From Sacculina carcini (Eukaryota; Arthropoda; Thecostraca; Sacculinidae): a DNA stretch of 64,000 nucleotides. The notes below the pieces were generated by a model that saw only the letters and a program-made list of their open reading frames with translations, did no database searches and was not told the origin of the DNA. The translations under genes and the position numbers were made by a program. Of the stretch, positions 46,727 to 58,200 are shown piece by piece; positions within the stretch are counted from its first letter, which is position 1, and each line of letters opens with the position of its first letter. The DNA lies in the NCBI GenBank assembly GCA_916048095.2, contig OU696585.1, forward strand, positions 6,731,460-6,795,459. Direction: 5' to 3'.

Positions 46727-46911
46727 ATCGCTTCTCGGCCTCAGGCTAAGATCAAAGTGTAGTATCTGTTCTTTTCAGCTTAATATCTGAAACGTCCCCT
46801 ACATGGGGACCAGTATATTAAACTGATTTTTGCAGATTGGCGGGGTCACAGGGCTTGCTCTGTTCCTGCCGCGGGTCGACCCGGTATTGCACTACATCCG
46901 GGAACGGTCCA
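46727..46911 (+). ncRNA. U2: U2 snRNA gene, intact
   Basis: Full 185-nt copy, counterpart of 29355-29539; the next gene is split by copy F. Confidence 0.96.
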
Positions 46912-47979
46912 TTTTAACTACTATCAAAACAATTCTGGCACTCAATCCAGTTAATCATTCATTTATAATCGTGTATAATCAATATAATCAAACCTAGGTA
47001 ACGGGAGCGGGGATCACGCCAGTCGCAGATTCACGCCCTCGTCGACTGTCTACGTTTGTCCGACTGGCGGGGTCAATATTCTACCATCTACTCCTCGTAA
47101 ACCAGCAATAGTAGAGCTATACAAATTACACCACTGTGTAGAGAATTTTCTGTACTACAAGATAGGCTATATTTTAAATCGAAAAAATTTCAAAATTCTA
47201 ATCTACATTACAAATTGTATTTAAACTCCACGCGTCCGATTATCTATACTTTTTTCTCTATTTCTCAGCAACTAAATATCACACTTCTAAATATTTAATA
47301 CCATCATGCTATGGAACTAAATATCACACATCTAAATAAATAATACCATCATGCTGGCAATTTTGCTTTCTACAACACGGTATATATTTCCATTTTCCAC
47401 AGTGTATTAAAAAAGTTACGGCGGTGTGAAGTCAAAATGACAAAGTCAAAAAGGCAAAATTAGCACTGAAAAAAGTGAATATTTTGGTCCATATTTTGGT
47501 CAATACTCCTCATAAACCAGAAATGGCACAGCCAAAAGAGAAGACTGAAATGACGTATAATTATAGGTATCGTTGTATTTTTCAATAGTTCATTATAGGT
47601 GCCGTTCAGACAGAGGTCTTCATGCAGTAATCAGAGCGCCACCTAGTGACAACTACTGGAAGCAAAACTCTACCGTCGAGACGTGGCGGCATATCGTCGT
47701 TTGATGTTAATTTGCGGTGTTCGTTTGATGTTGATTGAAGTCCCTATTGATTCATTAACTGATTCAATGATTGATATGATTATCAGCTAGACTTATTTTA
47801 GATGCGTGTGCGAGTGTGTAAAAAGTGTATATAGTCATGAAATGCACGAAAGTGGCCATTTGATATACATTTTTCACGTTGAGAAGCACATGAAGTCTCA
47901 AATTTATATTACTGGGTCAATTGATCAGCTCTAGTTGACCTCATCGTTCAAATAAGTCAGATCCAGATCAAAAATCTGT

Positions 47980-48016
47980 ATCGCTTCTCGGCCTCAGGCT
48001 AAGATCAAAGTGTAGT
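47980..48016 (+). pseudogene. U2: U2 snRNA gene, 5' part, split by copy F
   Basis: U2 nt 1-37; the remainder is at 53570. Confidence 0.96.
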
Positions 48017-48430
48017 GGTAAGTACTGTCTAGGCTCTTGTTTTTTCTGGGAATAGGTTCTCGTTTACGCCGCAAGGTATTGCATTGAACGGCCCAACCTC
48101 TACCTACTCTTCCCCTTTTTCTGTTGTACTCTATTCTCACTTCTTTGCTGTCTGCTCTCACTTCTTTGCTGTCTGCTCTCACTTCTTTTTTGCTCTCTAC
48201 TCTCACTTCTTTTTTGCTCTCTACTCTCACTTCTCTTGTCTCCTGCTACTCTACCTCTCTCTTCGCTCCTCGCTCCTCGCTCCTCTACCTCTCTCTTCGC
48301 TCCTCTACTCCTCGCTACTCTTTTACGCTTCCACTACACTGAACCCTGGCCGGAGGTGGGAGGCGGTGTTTTGTGGCTGTGATCGGCGTCTGTGTTTGTG
48401 TGTTTGGCTGTGATCGGTGTGTGTATCGTG

Positions 48431-51400
48431 ATGTCGGCCAACACGCCACTTGTGGCGCATCAATCCACAGCCCTGGACGCCGACGGCGATGTTTTGCGCG
48501 TCTTCCTGCCGCTGCCGGACGTGACAGCCTGCCCATACGAAGACTGCGGCGCCACGTACGCCATCACCCGACGTGGTGGCTACACGCAGGTACGTGCCAG
48601 CATCCTGCGCCATCTGGAGGCGGCCCACGCCGATGTGCGCACATCAGTGTACATGTGCAGGCGGTGCCGACAACCGATGGGCGTGCGACCGTCGACCCAC
48701 CGGTGTCGCCAGCAAACACCCCCGGCAGAGGCGCACACAGCGGTGCTGGCGCCCAGTTTTACCTGCCGGCACTGTCACCAGCGCTTCACAAATTCTCGAG
48801 CGCTGGTCAACCACACAAACGTGTGCCGGCGCCAGCAGTCAACAGGAGCAAACCGGCGACAGCGACCGTCGGATCAACATCAGCAACAGAGGAGGCGGCC
48901 AACACACCAGCGGCAGACCAATGGCGAGAGACACACACCACCCTCACACTCTCAATCACCACATTCAGAAACACCACCTCCGAGTCCACCAACACCACCA
49001 CCTCACGTAATGTCCCCACGCCCACCACTCCTTCCCACACCACCACTCCTTCGCACACCACCGCTTCTTCCCACACCACTGCTTCTTCCCACTCTAGCAC
49101 TCCCACTATCACCTCTTCGCTCACATCAAATCTCTTTTTCATACACACCATCTCCGCTCACACCCCGCATTCCAACCTTCACATCACCTACCACGCCAAC
49201 ACCCACTCACACATACACCGCATCTCCTCCCACATCCCCACCTACCACCTACACTGCTCTCGCCATGGTACCGGGGGCGGGGCTCACGCCAGTCGACGCG
49301 CGACCTCGTCGACTATCAACGTTTGTACGACTGGCGGGGGGTGTGCGGGAGCGGCCAACTGCAAGCGACACTGCCACGAGACCAGCACCGTCCGTCTCGC
49401 CGCCGCGCGGTCGCTGGACAGCAGCCGACCCCGCTGCACCGCCAGCGTCACCGCGGTCATACCTGGCGGCACTCATCGGGTCAATCTCCCCCTCGCCCCC
49501 GCCGCGCCCGCCGCGACTGCCGTCTTCATCTCCACCATCATCATCACCTTCGTCATCATCGTCATCCTCTTCGCCATCATCACCACGACCATCATCGTCG
49601 CAATCGTCCTCGTCATCGTCGTCATCTTCTTCCTCACCAGCATTACATATACGATCTCAACATTCTCCATCAACACCACCAGCACGTACACATCACCACA
49701 CGTCGCCGGCAAACAATGTCGGCAACGCTCCGCGTGCTTCCGGCGTGCCATCGTCGAGACCGGCGCGCCGGCAGAAACGACAACCACAACAGGTGAGCAC
49801 TGCCAGGGGGAGTCAGTCGCAGCAGCGAGCGTCGGTGCCGCCCACACACAGACCACACAACAACCACCACACAAGAAACACCACAAACAGACCACACAAC
49901 AACCACCACACAAGAAGCACCACAAACATGCACACGAACACACTCCCTCGCACGTCCACGCCCTCATCACACTCAACACTGACACCCAACAACACCCGAC
50001 AACACACATTCATTACACCCAACAGGTATGCGCTGCTGTCTCAATCTGATGACAACAGTGCATCACCATCAGTCTCACAACAAAACCACACAAGCCAAAT
50101 CACTTCACCAGGGCGGCGCCGGGTTGTTGGAGAGCAGTCAAATGGACCCACACACCAACACCGAAACAATCACACATCACTACAGAACACGCTCACCCAG
50201 TTCCACGAACCACTCACACAAATAAACTGTAACACACCATTCTGCATACTTGACATACTCATTAACACACTCACACAGCAAGCACGGGACCTCAGCGGCC
50301 TCAACACACGACACCAAAACCACCCAAGACAAAACACGAACACCCACACAAACAATCATACACACACGCACACCGCACAATTCAGCCACCACACAGAACA
50401 CCACGACCACAGGCAGATGTGGCACAGCCCACCATATGATCCGGTAGTTGCAGCGAAAATTCAACGCGACTACCGGACCGGCAAGGCTGTCGTTTACAGA
50501 CAGCTGGTGGGTGAGACAACACCACCATGTGACATTGAGCCCTTGGTGGTAGGCAGGCATTTCTGTGGCGAGACTGCCTCGTCGCCGAGATGGTCTGACC
50601 GCCCAACGTCCGTGCCAGACATTACACCTACACCAGCAACCACACTATCACAACCCATCACAACCGCTGAGATCCAGCGCAGAATAAACAACACACAAAA
50701 CACAACACCGGGTCCAGATGGGTTGAGGTATTCAGACTGGAAACGCCTCGATCCTGACTGCTCAATCCTCACAGCCATGTTCAATGCATGCCGACTGACT
50801 GGGAGGACTCCCACCGCGTGGAAGTCTTCTCGAACCATCCTTCTACACAAGGGTGGTGACCCCCAAGAGCTGAAGAGCTGGCGACCGATCGCTCTTGGCA
50901 ACACAATCGCCAAGCTCTACGCGGGTATTTGGGCCGATCGCCTCTCACACTGGGCTGAAACACACAACATCCTCACACACTCACAAAAAGGTTTCCGTCC
51001 CTTCGATGGCGTGCTGGAACACAACTTTGTGGTACAGTCTGCCATCGCCAGGGCTCGGAAATCCAACACATCGACACACATCACGTTTATTGACATAAAA
51101 AACGCATTCGGCTCTGTATCACACGCACTCCTGTGGGAGACACTCAGCTTGCTGGGTGTCCCCACAGACACACTTTCAATCATCACAGACATATACACCA
51201 ACAGCACCACAACATTCACCACACAACGAGGTGTATCGGCTCCCATCCCACAAATTGGAGGTGTCAGACAGGGATGTCCGCTCAGTGGTATTCTCTTTGC
51301 CTTCGCAATGGAGCCACTGCTGCGGAGCTTGACCGAGGCAGGCGTTGAACATCTCGCCTTTGCTGATGACGTCGCCCTCATCTGTCACAGCGAGTCTCAG

Positions 51401-52993
51401 CTCTCTCTGGCACTGTCTCAGGTGCACGATATCTGCGCGTGGGCTGGTCTCTCCATCAATGCCAGCAAATGCGCAGTATTGTCACCTGTCGCGCCTCTCA
51501 GCACTCCAGCTGTCCTCAATGGCGTGCCTCTGCCCTCACTCGAGGCGGAGGGGCAGTACAGGTACCTGGGGAGACCGACTGGCAGGTCTTTCCTGCACGC
51601 CGACATGGATCAGCTCATGTCCGATGTTCGCCGCAAATCTAATCTTATTCTGCATTCTGCTCTTGCCCCCTGGCAAAAACTTGACTCCCTTCGCTCTTTT
51701 ATCACTCCTATTCTCACTCACCCTCTTCGTCTAGGCCTCCTCACTAAAACAAGCCTTAGCCGACTACAACGAGAAATCGTGTGGAAGGTGAAGGGCTTGC
51801 TCAATCTACCGTCTCGCTCTACTCTTCACTATCTTTTATCTCCTACTTCTTGTGGCGGCATTGGGCTGAGTGATCTGTGTCAAGAGGCGGACATCTTGCT
51901 TGTTTCGTCATCGCTGCAGCTATTGCACTGCAAAGACGCTCGTGTAGCGACCCTGGCACTCGATCAGTTGCGGCGTGTCGTTGCCGGCAGGGTGCAGTCG
52001 GAGCCCACCACACAGCAGCTGGTGGACTACCTCAACGGGTGCCGAATGCGTCAAGGAGGCGGCTACGCCACGCGCACGTCGCGCACGCGAGTCGCCTTCA
52101 GGACCATTATGGCCAGATCGGCTCTCCGTTGGGGACCTACTGCGGACGGTGTACCCGCACTGTTCCTCAACGGCAAGGAGGTGTCTCCGCGCAAGTCATC
52201 TGCGATCATCCGAGATGAAGTGCGCACATGGCGGCAGGCGAAGCTGGTTGGGCTGCCGCACCAGGGCAAAGTGATGTCCAGTGTGGCGGAGCAGCCAGTT
52301 AGCTCGCACTACACCTACAACGGTAGTTTCACGCGGTTTGCTGAGTGGCGCTTTGTGCACCGGGCCCGTCTGGGTCTAGTGCCACTCAATGGCTACTCCC
52401 GTGGAGCGCAGGCAGTCAATACCAGCTGCCGCCGTTGTGGGTACGCCAATGAGACCCTCCCGCACGTGCTCACACACTGTCGTGTGCACAGCGCCGCACA
52501 GCAACACAGGCACAATGCTATTCTGGCACGCCTGGTGCGCGCGCTGCCGGCTGCTGATCGGACAGGTGGAAACACTCGCGTCAACCAACGCGTTCCTGGC
52601 AGCACGTCGACACTGCGGCCTGACCTCATCGTCACTCGAGGCAACCAGGTCGTAATTGTCGACGTCACAGTGGCGTTTGAGAACGGCTGTCAGGCATTCC
52701 AGTCAGCAGCTGATGAAAAGGTCGCCAAATACGCGGAGTTGGCGGCCGAAATACGGTCCCGGGGCAAGCAGGTGGATCTGCTAGCCTTTGTTGTGGGCTC
52801 GCTCGGCACCTGGTGGAAAGGTAACGAGCGTGTCCTGGGCCGCCTGCACATCAGTCGTCGCTACAGCCGACTCATGCGACGGCTGATGGTGTCGGAGACG
52901 CTGCGGTGGTCACGTGACGTGTATGTCGAACATGTCACGGGCCATCGGCAGTACGCGGAGCCCGCTCCCAGAGCGGACACATATCTTCTGTAA
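48431..52993 (+). CDS. Copy F single ORF (zinc fingers / RT / RLE)
   Basis: The 1520-aa protein is shorter than A by exactly one 13-residue His/Asn repeat. The zinc fingers are unchanged. Reverse transcriptase aspartates are near 888 and 979/980, the CCHC finger near 1333-1350 and the endonuclease aspartates near 1398 and 1411. Private changes shared with G are LLSPTSCGG for LFSPTSCGG, DEVRTWRQ for DEVRKWRQ and QVSTARG for QVSAARG. All lie outside the catalytic motifs. The frame is open throughout. Confidence 0.92.
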   Translation: MSANTPLVAHQSTALDADGDVLRVFLPLPDVTACPYEDCGATYAITRRGGYTQVRASILRHLEAAHADVRTSVYMCRRCRQPMGVRPSTHRCRQQTPPAEAHTAVLAPSFTCRHCHQRFTNSRALVNHTNVCRRQQSTGANRRQRPSDQHQQQRRRPTHQRQTNGERHTPPSHSQSPHSETPPPSPPTPPPHVMSPRPPLLPTPPLLRTPPLLPTPLLLPTLALPLSPLRSHQISFSYTPSPLTPRIPTFTSPTTPTPTHTYTASPPTSPPTTYTALAMVPGAGLTPVDARPRRLSTFVRLAGGVRERPTASDTATRPAPSVSPPRGRWTAADPAAPPASPRSYLAALIGSISPSPPPRPPRLPSSSPPSSSPSSSSSSSSPSSPRPSSSQSSSSSSSSSSSPALHIRSQHSPSTPPARTHHHTSPANNVGNAPRASGVPSSRPARRQKRQPQQVSTARGSQSQQRASVPPTHRPHNNHHTRNTTNRPHNNHHTRSTTNMHTNTLPRTSTPSSHSTLTPNNTRQHTFITPNRYALLSQSDDNSASPSVSQQNHTSQITSPGRRRVVGEQSNGPTHQHRNNHTSLQNTLTQFHEPLTQINCNTPFCILDILINTLTQQARDLSGLNTRHQNHPRQNTNTHTNNHTHTHTAQFSHHTEHHDHRQMWHSPPYDPVVAAKIQRDYRTGKAVVYRQLVGETTPPCDIEPLVVGRHFCGETASSPRWSDRPTSVPDITPTPATTLSQPITTAEIQRRINNTQNTTPGPDGLRYSDWKRLDPDCSILTAMFNACRLTGRTPTAWKSSRTILLHKGGDPQELKSWRPIALGNTIAKLYAGIWADRLSHWAETHNILTHSQKGFRPFDGVLEHNFVVQSAIARARKSNTSTHITFIDIKNAFGSVSHALLWETLSLLGVPTDTLSIITDIYTNSTTTFTTQRGVSAPIPQIGGVRQGCPLSGILFAFAMEPLLRSLTEAGVEHLAFADDVALICHSESQLSLALSQVHDICAWAGLSINASKCAVLSPVAPLSTPAVLNGVPLPSLEAEGQYRYLGRPTGRSFLHADMDQLMSDVRRKSNLILHSALAPWQKLDSLRSFITPILTHPLRLGLLTKTSLSRLQREIVWKVKGLLNLPSRSTLHYLLSPTSCGGIGLSDLCQEADILLVSSSLQLLHCKDARVATLALDQLRRVVAGRVQSEPTTQQLVDYLNGCRMRQGGGYATRTSRTRVAFRTIMARSALRWGPTADGVPALFLNGKEVSPRKSSAIIRDEVRTWRQAKLVGLPHQGKVMSSVAEQPVSSHYTYNGSFTRFAEWRFVHRARLGLVPLNGYSRGAQAVNTSCRRCGYANETLPHVLTHCRVHSAAQQHRHNAILARLVRALPAADRTGGNTRVNQRVPGSTSTLRPDLIVTRGNQVVIVDVTVAFENGCQAFQSAADEKVAKYAELAAEIRSRGKQVDLLAFVVGSLGTWWKGNERVLGRLHISRRYSRLMRRLMVSETLRWSRDVYVEHVTGHRQYAEPAPRADTYLL

Positions 52994-53040
52994 GCACACT
53001 CACACACGCACACATCTCTTATCATATTGCGTGTGTCTTA

Positions 53041-53090
53041 GTCATATTGTCATGTCATGTCATGTCATGTCATTGTCATGTCATGCCTTA
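53041..53090 (+). repeat. TCATG microsatellite private to copies F and G
   Basis: TCATG-type pentamers, with two TCATTG interruptions, lie between the stop codon and the TG-rich repeat. They are absent from A-E and repeated in G at about 59847-59896. Confidence 0.85.
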
Positions 53091-53099
53091 GTCATATTG

Positions 53100-53435
53100 C
53101 GTGTGTTATGTATATGTATGTATGTGTGTATTTATGTATGTGTGTGTGTGTGTGTATGTGCCAGGCGGTGTCCTGCGACATTTATAATTGTTATTGAATG
53201 GTCTAATGATATATGTATGTGTATGTATTTGCGAATGTGTGCGTGTGTGTGTGTGTGTATATGTGTGGATGTGTGTATGTATGTGCCAGGCGGTGTCCTG
53301 CGACATTTATAACTGTTATTGAATTGTCTAATGATATATGTATGTGTATGGATTTGCGAATGTATGTGCGTCTCTGTGTGTGTGTGTGTATGGGTGTGTG
53401 TGTGTGTGTGTAGGAGTGTGCGTGTGTATTGTCAT
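53100..53435 (+). repeat. 3' UTR TG-rich repeat of copy F
   Basis: Two large units (about 53160 and 53285) in TG microsatellite. Confidence 0.85.
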
Positions 53436-53569
53436 GTGACAATTACAAATATTCTTTTCAATGTAACTTAAATCTTAACGATACCCATCTACCACATGCC
53501 ATGTGGCATTGTTTGTATACCTGGCAATTGTGTAAATTTGTTTTTTATCATGTGCTAATAAAAGAAAAT

Positions 53570-53717
53570 ATCTGTTCTTTTCAGCTTAATATCTGAAACG
53601 TCCCCTACATGGGGACCAGTATATTAAACTGATTTTTGCAGATTGGCGGGGTCACAGGGCTTGCTCTGTTCCTGCCGCGGGTCGACCCGGTATTGCACTA
53701 CATCCGGGAACGGTCCA
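53570..53717 (+). pseudogene. U2: U2 snRNA gene, 3' part, after copy F
   Basis: U2 nt 38-185 without promoter. Confidence 0.95.
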
Positions 53718-54785
53718 TTTTAACTACTATCAAAACAATTCTGGCACTCAATCCAGTTAATCATTCATTTATAATCGTGTATAATCAATATAATCAAACC
53801 TAGGTAACGGGAGCGGGGATCACGCCAGTCGCAGATTCACGCCCTCGTCGACTGTCTACGTTTGTCCGACTGGCGGGGTCAATATTCTACCATCTACTCC
53901 TCGTAAACCAGCAATAGTAGAGCTATACAAATTACACCACTGTGTAGAGAATTTTCTGTACTACAAGATAGGCTATATTTTAAATCGAAAAAATTTCAAA
54001 ATTCTAATCTACATTACAAATTGTATTTAAACTCCACGCGTCCGATTATCTATACTTTTTTCTCTATTTCTCAGCAACTAAATATCACACTTCTAAATAT
54101 TTAATACCATCATGCTATGGAACTAAATATCACACATCTAAATAAATAATACCATCATGCTGGCAATTTTGCTTTCTACAACACGGTATATATTTCCATT
54201 TTCCACAGTGTATTAAAAAAGTTACGGCGGTGTGAAGTCAAAATGACAAAGTCAAAAAGGCAAAATTAGCACTGAAAAAAGTGAATATTTTGGTCCATAT
54301 TTTGGTCAATACTCCTCATAAACCAGAAATGGCACAGCCAAAAGAGAAGACTGAAATGACGTATAATTATAGGTATCGTTGTATTTTTCAATAGTTCATT
54401 ATAGGTGCCGTTCAGACAGAGGTCTTCATGCAGTAATCAGAGCGCCACCTAGTGACAACTACTGGAAGCAAAACTCTACCGTCGAGACGTGGCGGCATAT
54501 CGTCGTTTGATGTTAATTTGCGGTGTTCGTTTGATGTTGATTGAAGTCCCTATTGATTCATTAACTGATTCAATGATTGATATGATTATCAGCTAGACTT
54601 ATTTTAGATGCGTGTGCGAGTGTGTAAAAAGTGTATATAGTCATGAAATGCACGAAAGTGGCCATTTGATATACATTTTTCACGTTGAGAAGCACATGAA
54701 GTCTCAAATTTATATTACTGGGTCAATTGATCAGCTCTAGTTGACCTCATCGTTCAAATAAGTCAGATCCAGATCAAAAATCTGT
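53718..54785 (+). repeat. Single U2 spacer between copies F and G
   Basis: A standard 1,068-bp spacer with LINE-like fragment, double 45-bp segment and CTCF-like motif. F and G occupy consecutive units, so no intact U2 lies between them. No gene is seen. Confidence 0.93.
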
Positions 54786-54822
54786 ATCGCTTCTCGGCCT
54801 CAGGCTAAGATCAAAGTGTAGT
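54786..54822 (+). pseudogene. U2: U2 snRNA gene, 5' part, split by copy G
   Basis: U2 nt 1-37; the rest is at 60376. Confidence 0.96.
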
Positions 54823-55236
54823 GGTAAGTACTGTCTAGGCTCTTGTTTTTTCTGGGAATAGGTTCTCGTTTACGCCGCAAGGTATTGCATTGAACGGCCC
54901 AACCTCTACCTACTCTTCCCCTTTTTCTGTTGTACTCTATTCTCACTTCTTTGCTGTCTGCTCTCACTTCTTTGCTGTCTGCTCTCACTTCTTTTTTGCT
55001 CTCTACTCTCACTTCTTTTTTGCTCTCTACTCTCACTTCTCTTGTCTCCTGCTACTCTACCTCTCTCTTCGCTCCTCGCTCCTCGCTCCTCTACCTCTCT
55101 CTTCGCTCCTCTACTCCTCGCTACTCTTTTACGCTTCCACTACACTGAACCCTGGCCGGAGGTGGGAGGCGGTGTTTTGTGGCTGTGATCGGCGTCTGTG
55201 TTTGTGTGTTTGGCTGTGATCGGTGTGTGTATCGTG

Positions 55237-58200
55237 ATGTCGGCCAACACGCCACTTGTGGCGCATCAATCCACAGCCCTGGACGCCGACGGCGATGTTT
55301 TGCGCGTCTTCCTGCCGCTGCCGGACGTGACAGCCTGCCCATACGAAGACTGCGGCGCCACGTACGCCATCACCCGACGTGGTGGCTACACGCAGGTACG
55401 TGCCAGCATCCTGCGCCATCTGGAGGCGGCCCACGCCGATGTGCGCACATCAGTGTACATGTGCAGGCGGTGCCGACAACCGATGGGCGTGCGACCGTCG
55501 ACCCACCGGTGTCGCCAGCAAACACCCCCGGCAGAGGCGCACACAGCGGTGCTGGCGCCCAGTTTTACCTGCCGGCACTGTCACCAGCGCTTCACAAATT
55601 CTCGAGCGCTGGTCAACCACACAAACGTGTGCCGGCGCCAGCAGTCAACAGGAGCAAACCGGCGACAGCGACCGTCGGATCAACATCAGCAACAGAGGAG
55701 GCGGCCAACACACCAGCGGCAGACCAATGGCGAGAGACACACACCACCCTCACACTCTCAATCACCACATTCAGAAACACCACCTCCGAGTCCACCAACA
55801 CCACCACCTCACGTAATGTCCCCACGCCCACCACTCCTTCCCACACCACCACTCCTTCGCACACCACCGCTTCTTCCCACACCACTGCTTCTTCCCACTC
55901 TAGCACTCCCACTATCACCTCTTCGCTCACATCAAATCTCTTTTTCATACACACCATCTCCGCTCACACCCCGCATTCCAACCTTCACATCACCTACCAC
56001 GCCAACACCCACTCACACATACACCGCATCTCCTCCCACATCCCCACCTACCACCTACACTGCTCTCGCCATGGTACCGGGGGCGGGGCTCACGCCAGTC
56101 GACGCGCGACCTCGTCGACTATCAACGTTTGTACGACTGGCGGGGGGTGTGCGGGAGCGGCCAACTGCAAGCGACACTGCCACGAGACCAGCACCGTCCG
56201 TCTCGCCGCCGCGCGGTCGCTGGACAGCAGCCGACCCCGCTGCACCGCCAGCGTCACCGCGGTCATACCTGGCGGCACTCATCGGGTCAATCTCCCCCTC
56301 GCCCCCGCCGCGCCCGCCGCGACTGCCGTCTTCATCTCCACCATCATCATCACCTTCGTCATCATCGTCATCCTCTTCGCCATCATCACCACGACCATCA
56401 TCGTCGCAATCGTCCTCGTCATCGTCGTCATCTTCTTCCTCACCAGCATTACATATACGATCTCAACATTCTCCATCAACACCACCAGCACGTACACATC
56501 ACCACACGTCGCCGGCAAACAATGTCGGCAACGCTCCGCGTGCTTCCGGCGTGCCATCGTCGAGACCGGCGCGCCGGCAGAAACGACAACCACAACAGGT
56601 GAGCACTGCCAGGGGGAGTCAGTCGCAGCAGCGAGCGTCGGTGCCGCCCACACACAGACCACACAACAACCACCACACAAGAAACACCACAAACAGACCA
56701 CACAACAACCACCACACAAGAAGCACCACAAACATGCACACGAACACACTCCCTCGCACGTCCACGCCCTCATCACACTCAACACTGACACCCAACAACA
56801 CCCGACAACACACATTCATTACACCCAACAGGTATGCGCTGCTGTCTCAATCTGATGACAACAGTGCATCACCATCAGTCTCACAACAAAACCACACAAG
56901 CCAAATCACTTCACCAGGGCGGCGCCGGGTTGTTGGAGAGCAGTCAAATGGACCCACACACCAACACCGAAACAATCACACATCACTACAGAACACGCTC
57001 ACCCAGTTCCACGAACCACTCACACAAATAAACTGTAACACACCATTCTGCATACTTGACATACTCATTAACACACTCACACAGCAAGCACGGGACCTCA
57101 GCGGCCTCAACACACGACACCAAAACCACCCAAGACAAAACACGAACACCCACACAAACAATCATACACACACGCACACCGCACAATTCAGCCACCACAC
57201 AGAACACCACGACCACAGGCAGATGTGGCACAGCCCACCATATGATCCGGTAGTTGCAGCGAAAATTCAACGCGACTACCGGACCGGCAAGGCTGTCGTT
57301 TACAGACAGCTGGTGGGTGAGACAACACCACCATGTGACATTGAGCCCTTGGTGGTAGGCAGGCATTTCTGTGGCGAGACTGCCTCGTCGCCGAGATGGT
57401 CTGACCGCCCAACGTCCGTGCCAGACATTACACCTACACCAGCAACCACACTATCACAACCCATCACAACCGCTGAGATCCAGCGCAGAATAAACAACAC
57501 ACAAAACACAACACCGGGTCCAGATGGGTTGAGGTATTCAGACTGGAAACGCCTCGATCCTGACTGCTCAATCCTCACAGCCATGTTCAATGCATGCCGA
57601 CTGACTGGGAGGACTCCCACCGCGTGGAAGTCTTCTCGAACCATCCTTCTACACAAGGGTGGTGACCCCCAAGAGCTGAAGAGCTGGCGACCGATCGCTC
57701 TTGGCAACACAATCGCCAAGCTCTACGCGGGTATTTGGGCCGATCGCCTCTCACACTGGGCTGAAACACACAACATCCTCACACACTCACAAAAAGGTTT
57801 CCGTCCCTTCGATGGCGTGCTGGAACACAACTTTGTGGTACAGTCTGCCATCGCCAGGGCTCGGAAATCCAACACATCGACACACATCACGTTTATTGAC
57901 ATAAAAAACGCATTCGGCTCTGTATCACACGCACTCCTGTGGGAGACACTCAGCTTGCTGGGTGTCCCCACAGACACACTTTCAATCATCACAGACATAT
58001 ACACCAACAGCACCACAACATTCACCACACAACGAGGTGTATCGGCTCCCATCCCACAAATTGGAGGTGTCAGACAGGGATGTCCGCTCAGTGGTATTCT
58101 CTTTGCCTTCGCAATGGAGCCACTGCTGCGGAGCTTGACCGAGGCAGGCGTTGAACATCTCGCCTTTGCTGATGACGTCGCCCTCATCTGTCACAGCGAG

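Larger units (their letters stand above)
43153..47979 (+). repeat. Block of 1,253-bp U2 units between copies E and F
   Basis: Three intact U2 genes and spacers, the duplicate of 25781-30607. No other gene is seen. Confidence 0.94.
48017..53569 (+). mobile_element. Copy F: full-length U2-targeted LINE (Utopia-like)
   Basis: 5,553 bp with exact junctions; with G it is the longest form. A private feature is a TCATG/TGTCA microsatellite at about 53041-53088 just after the ORF. The 3' UTR has two large repeat units, one with GAATGGTC instead of GAATTGTC. Confidence 0.9.
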
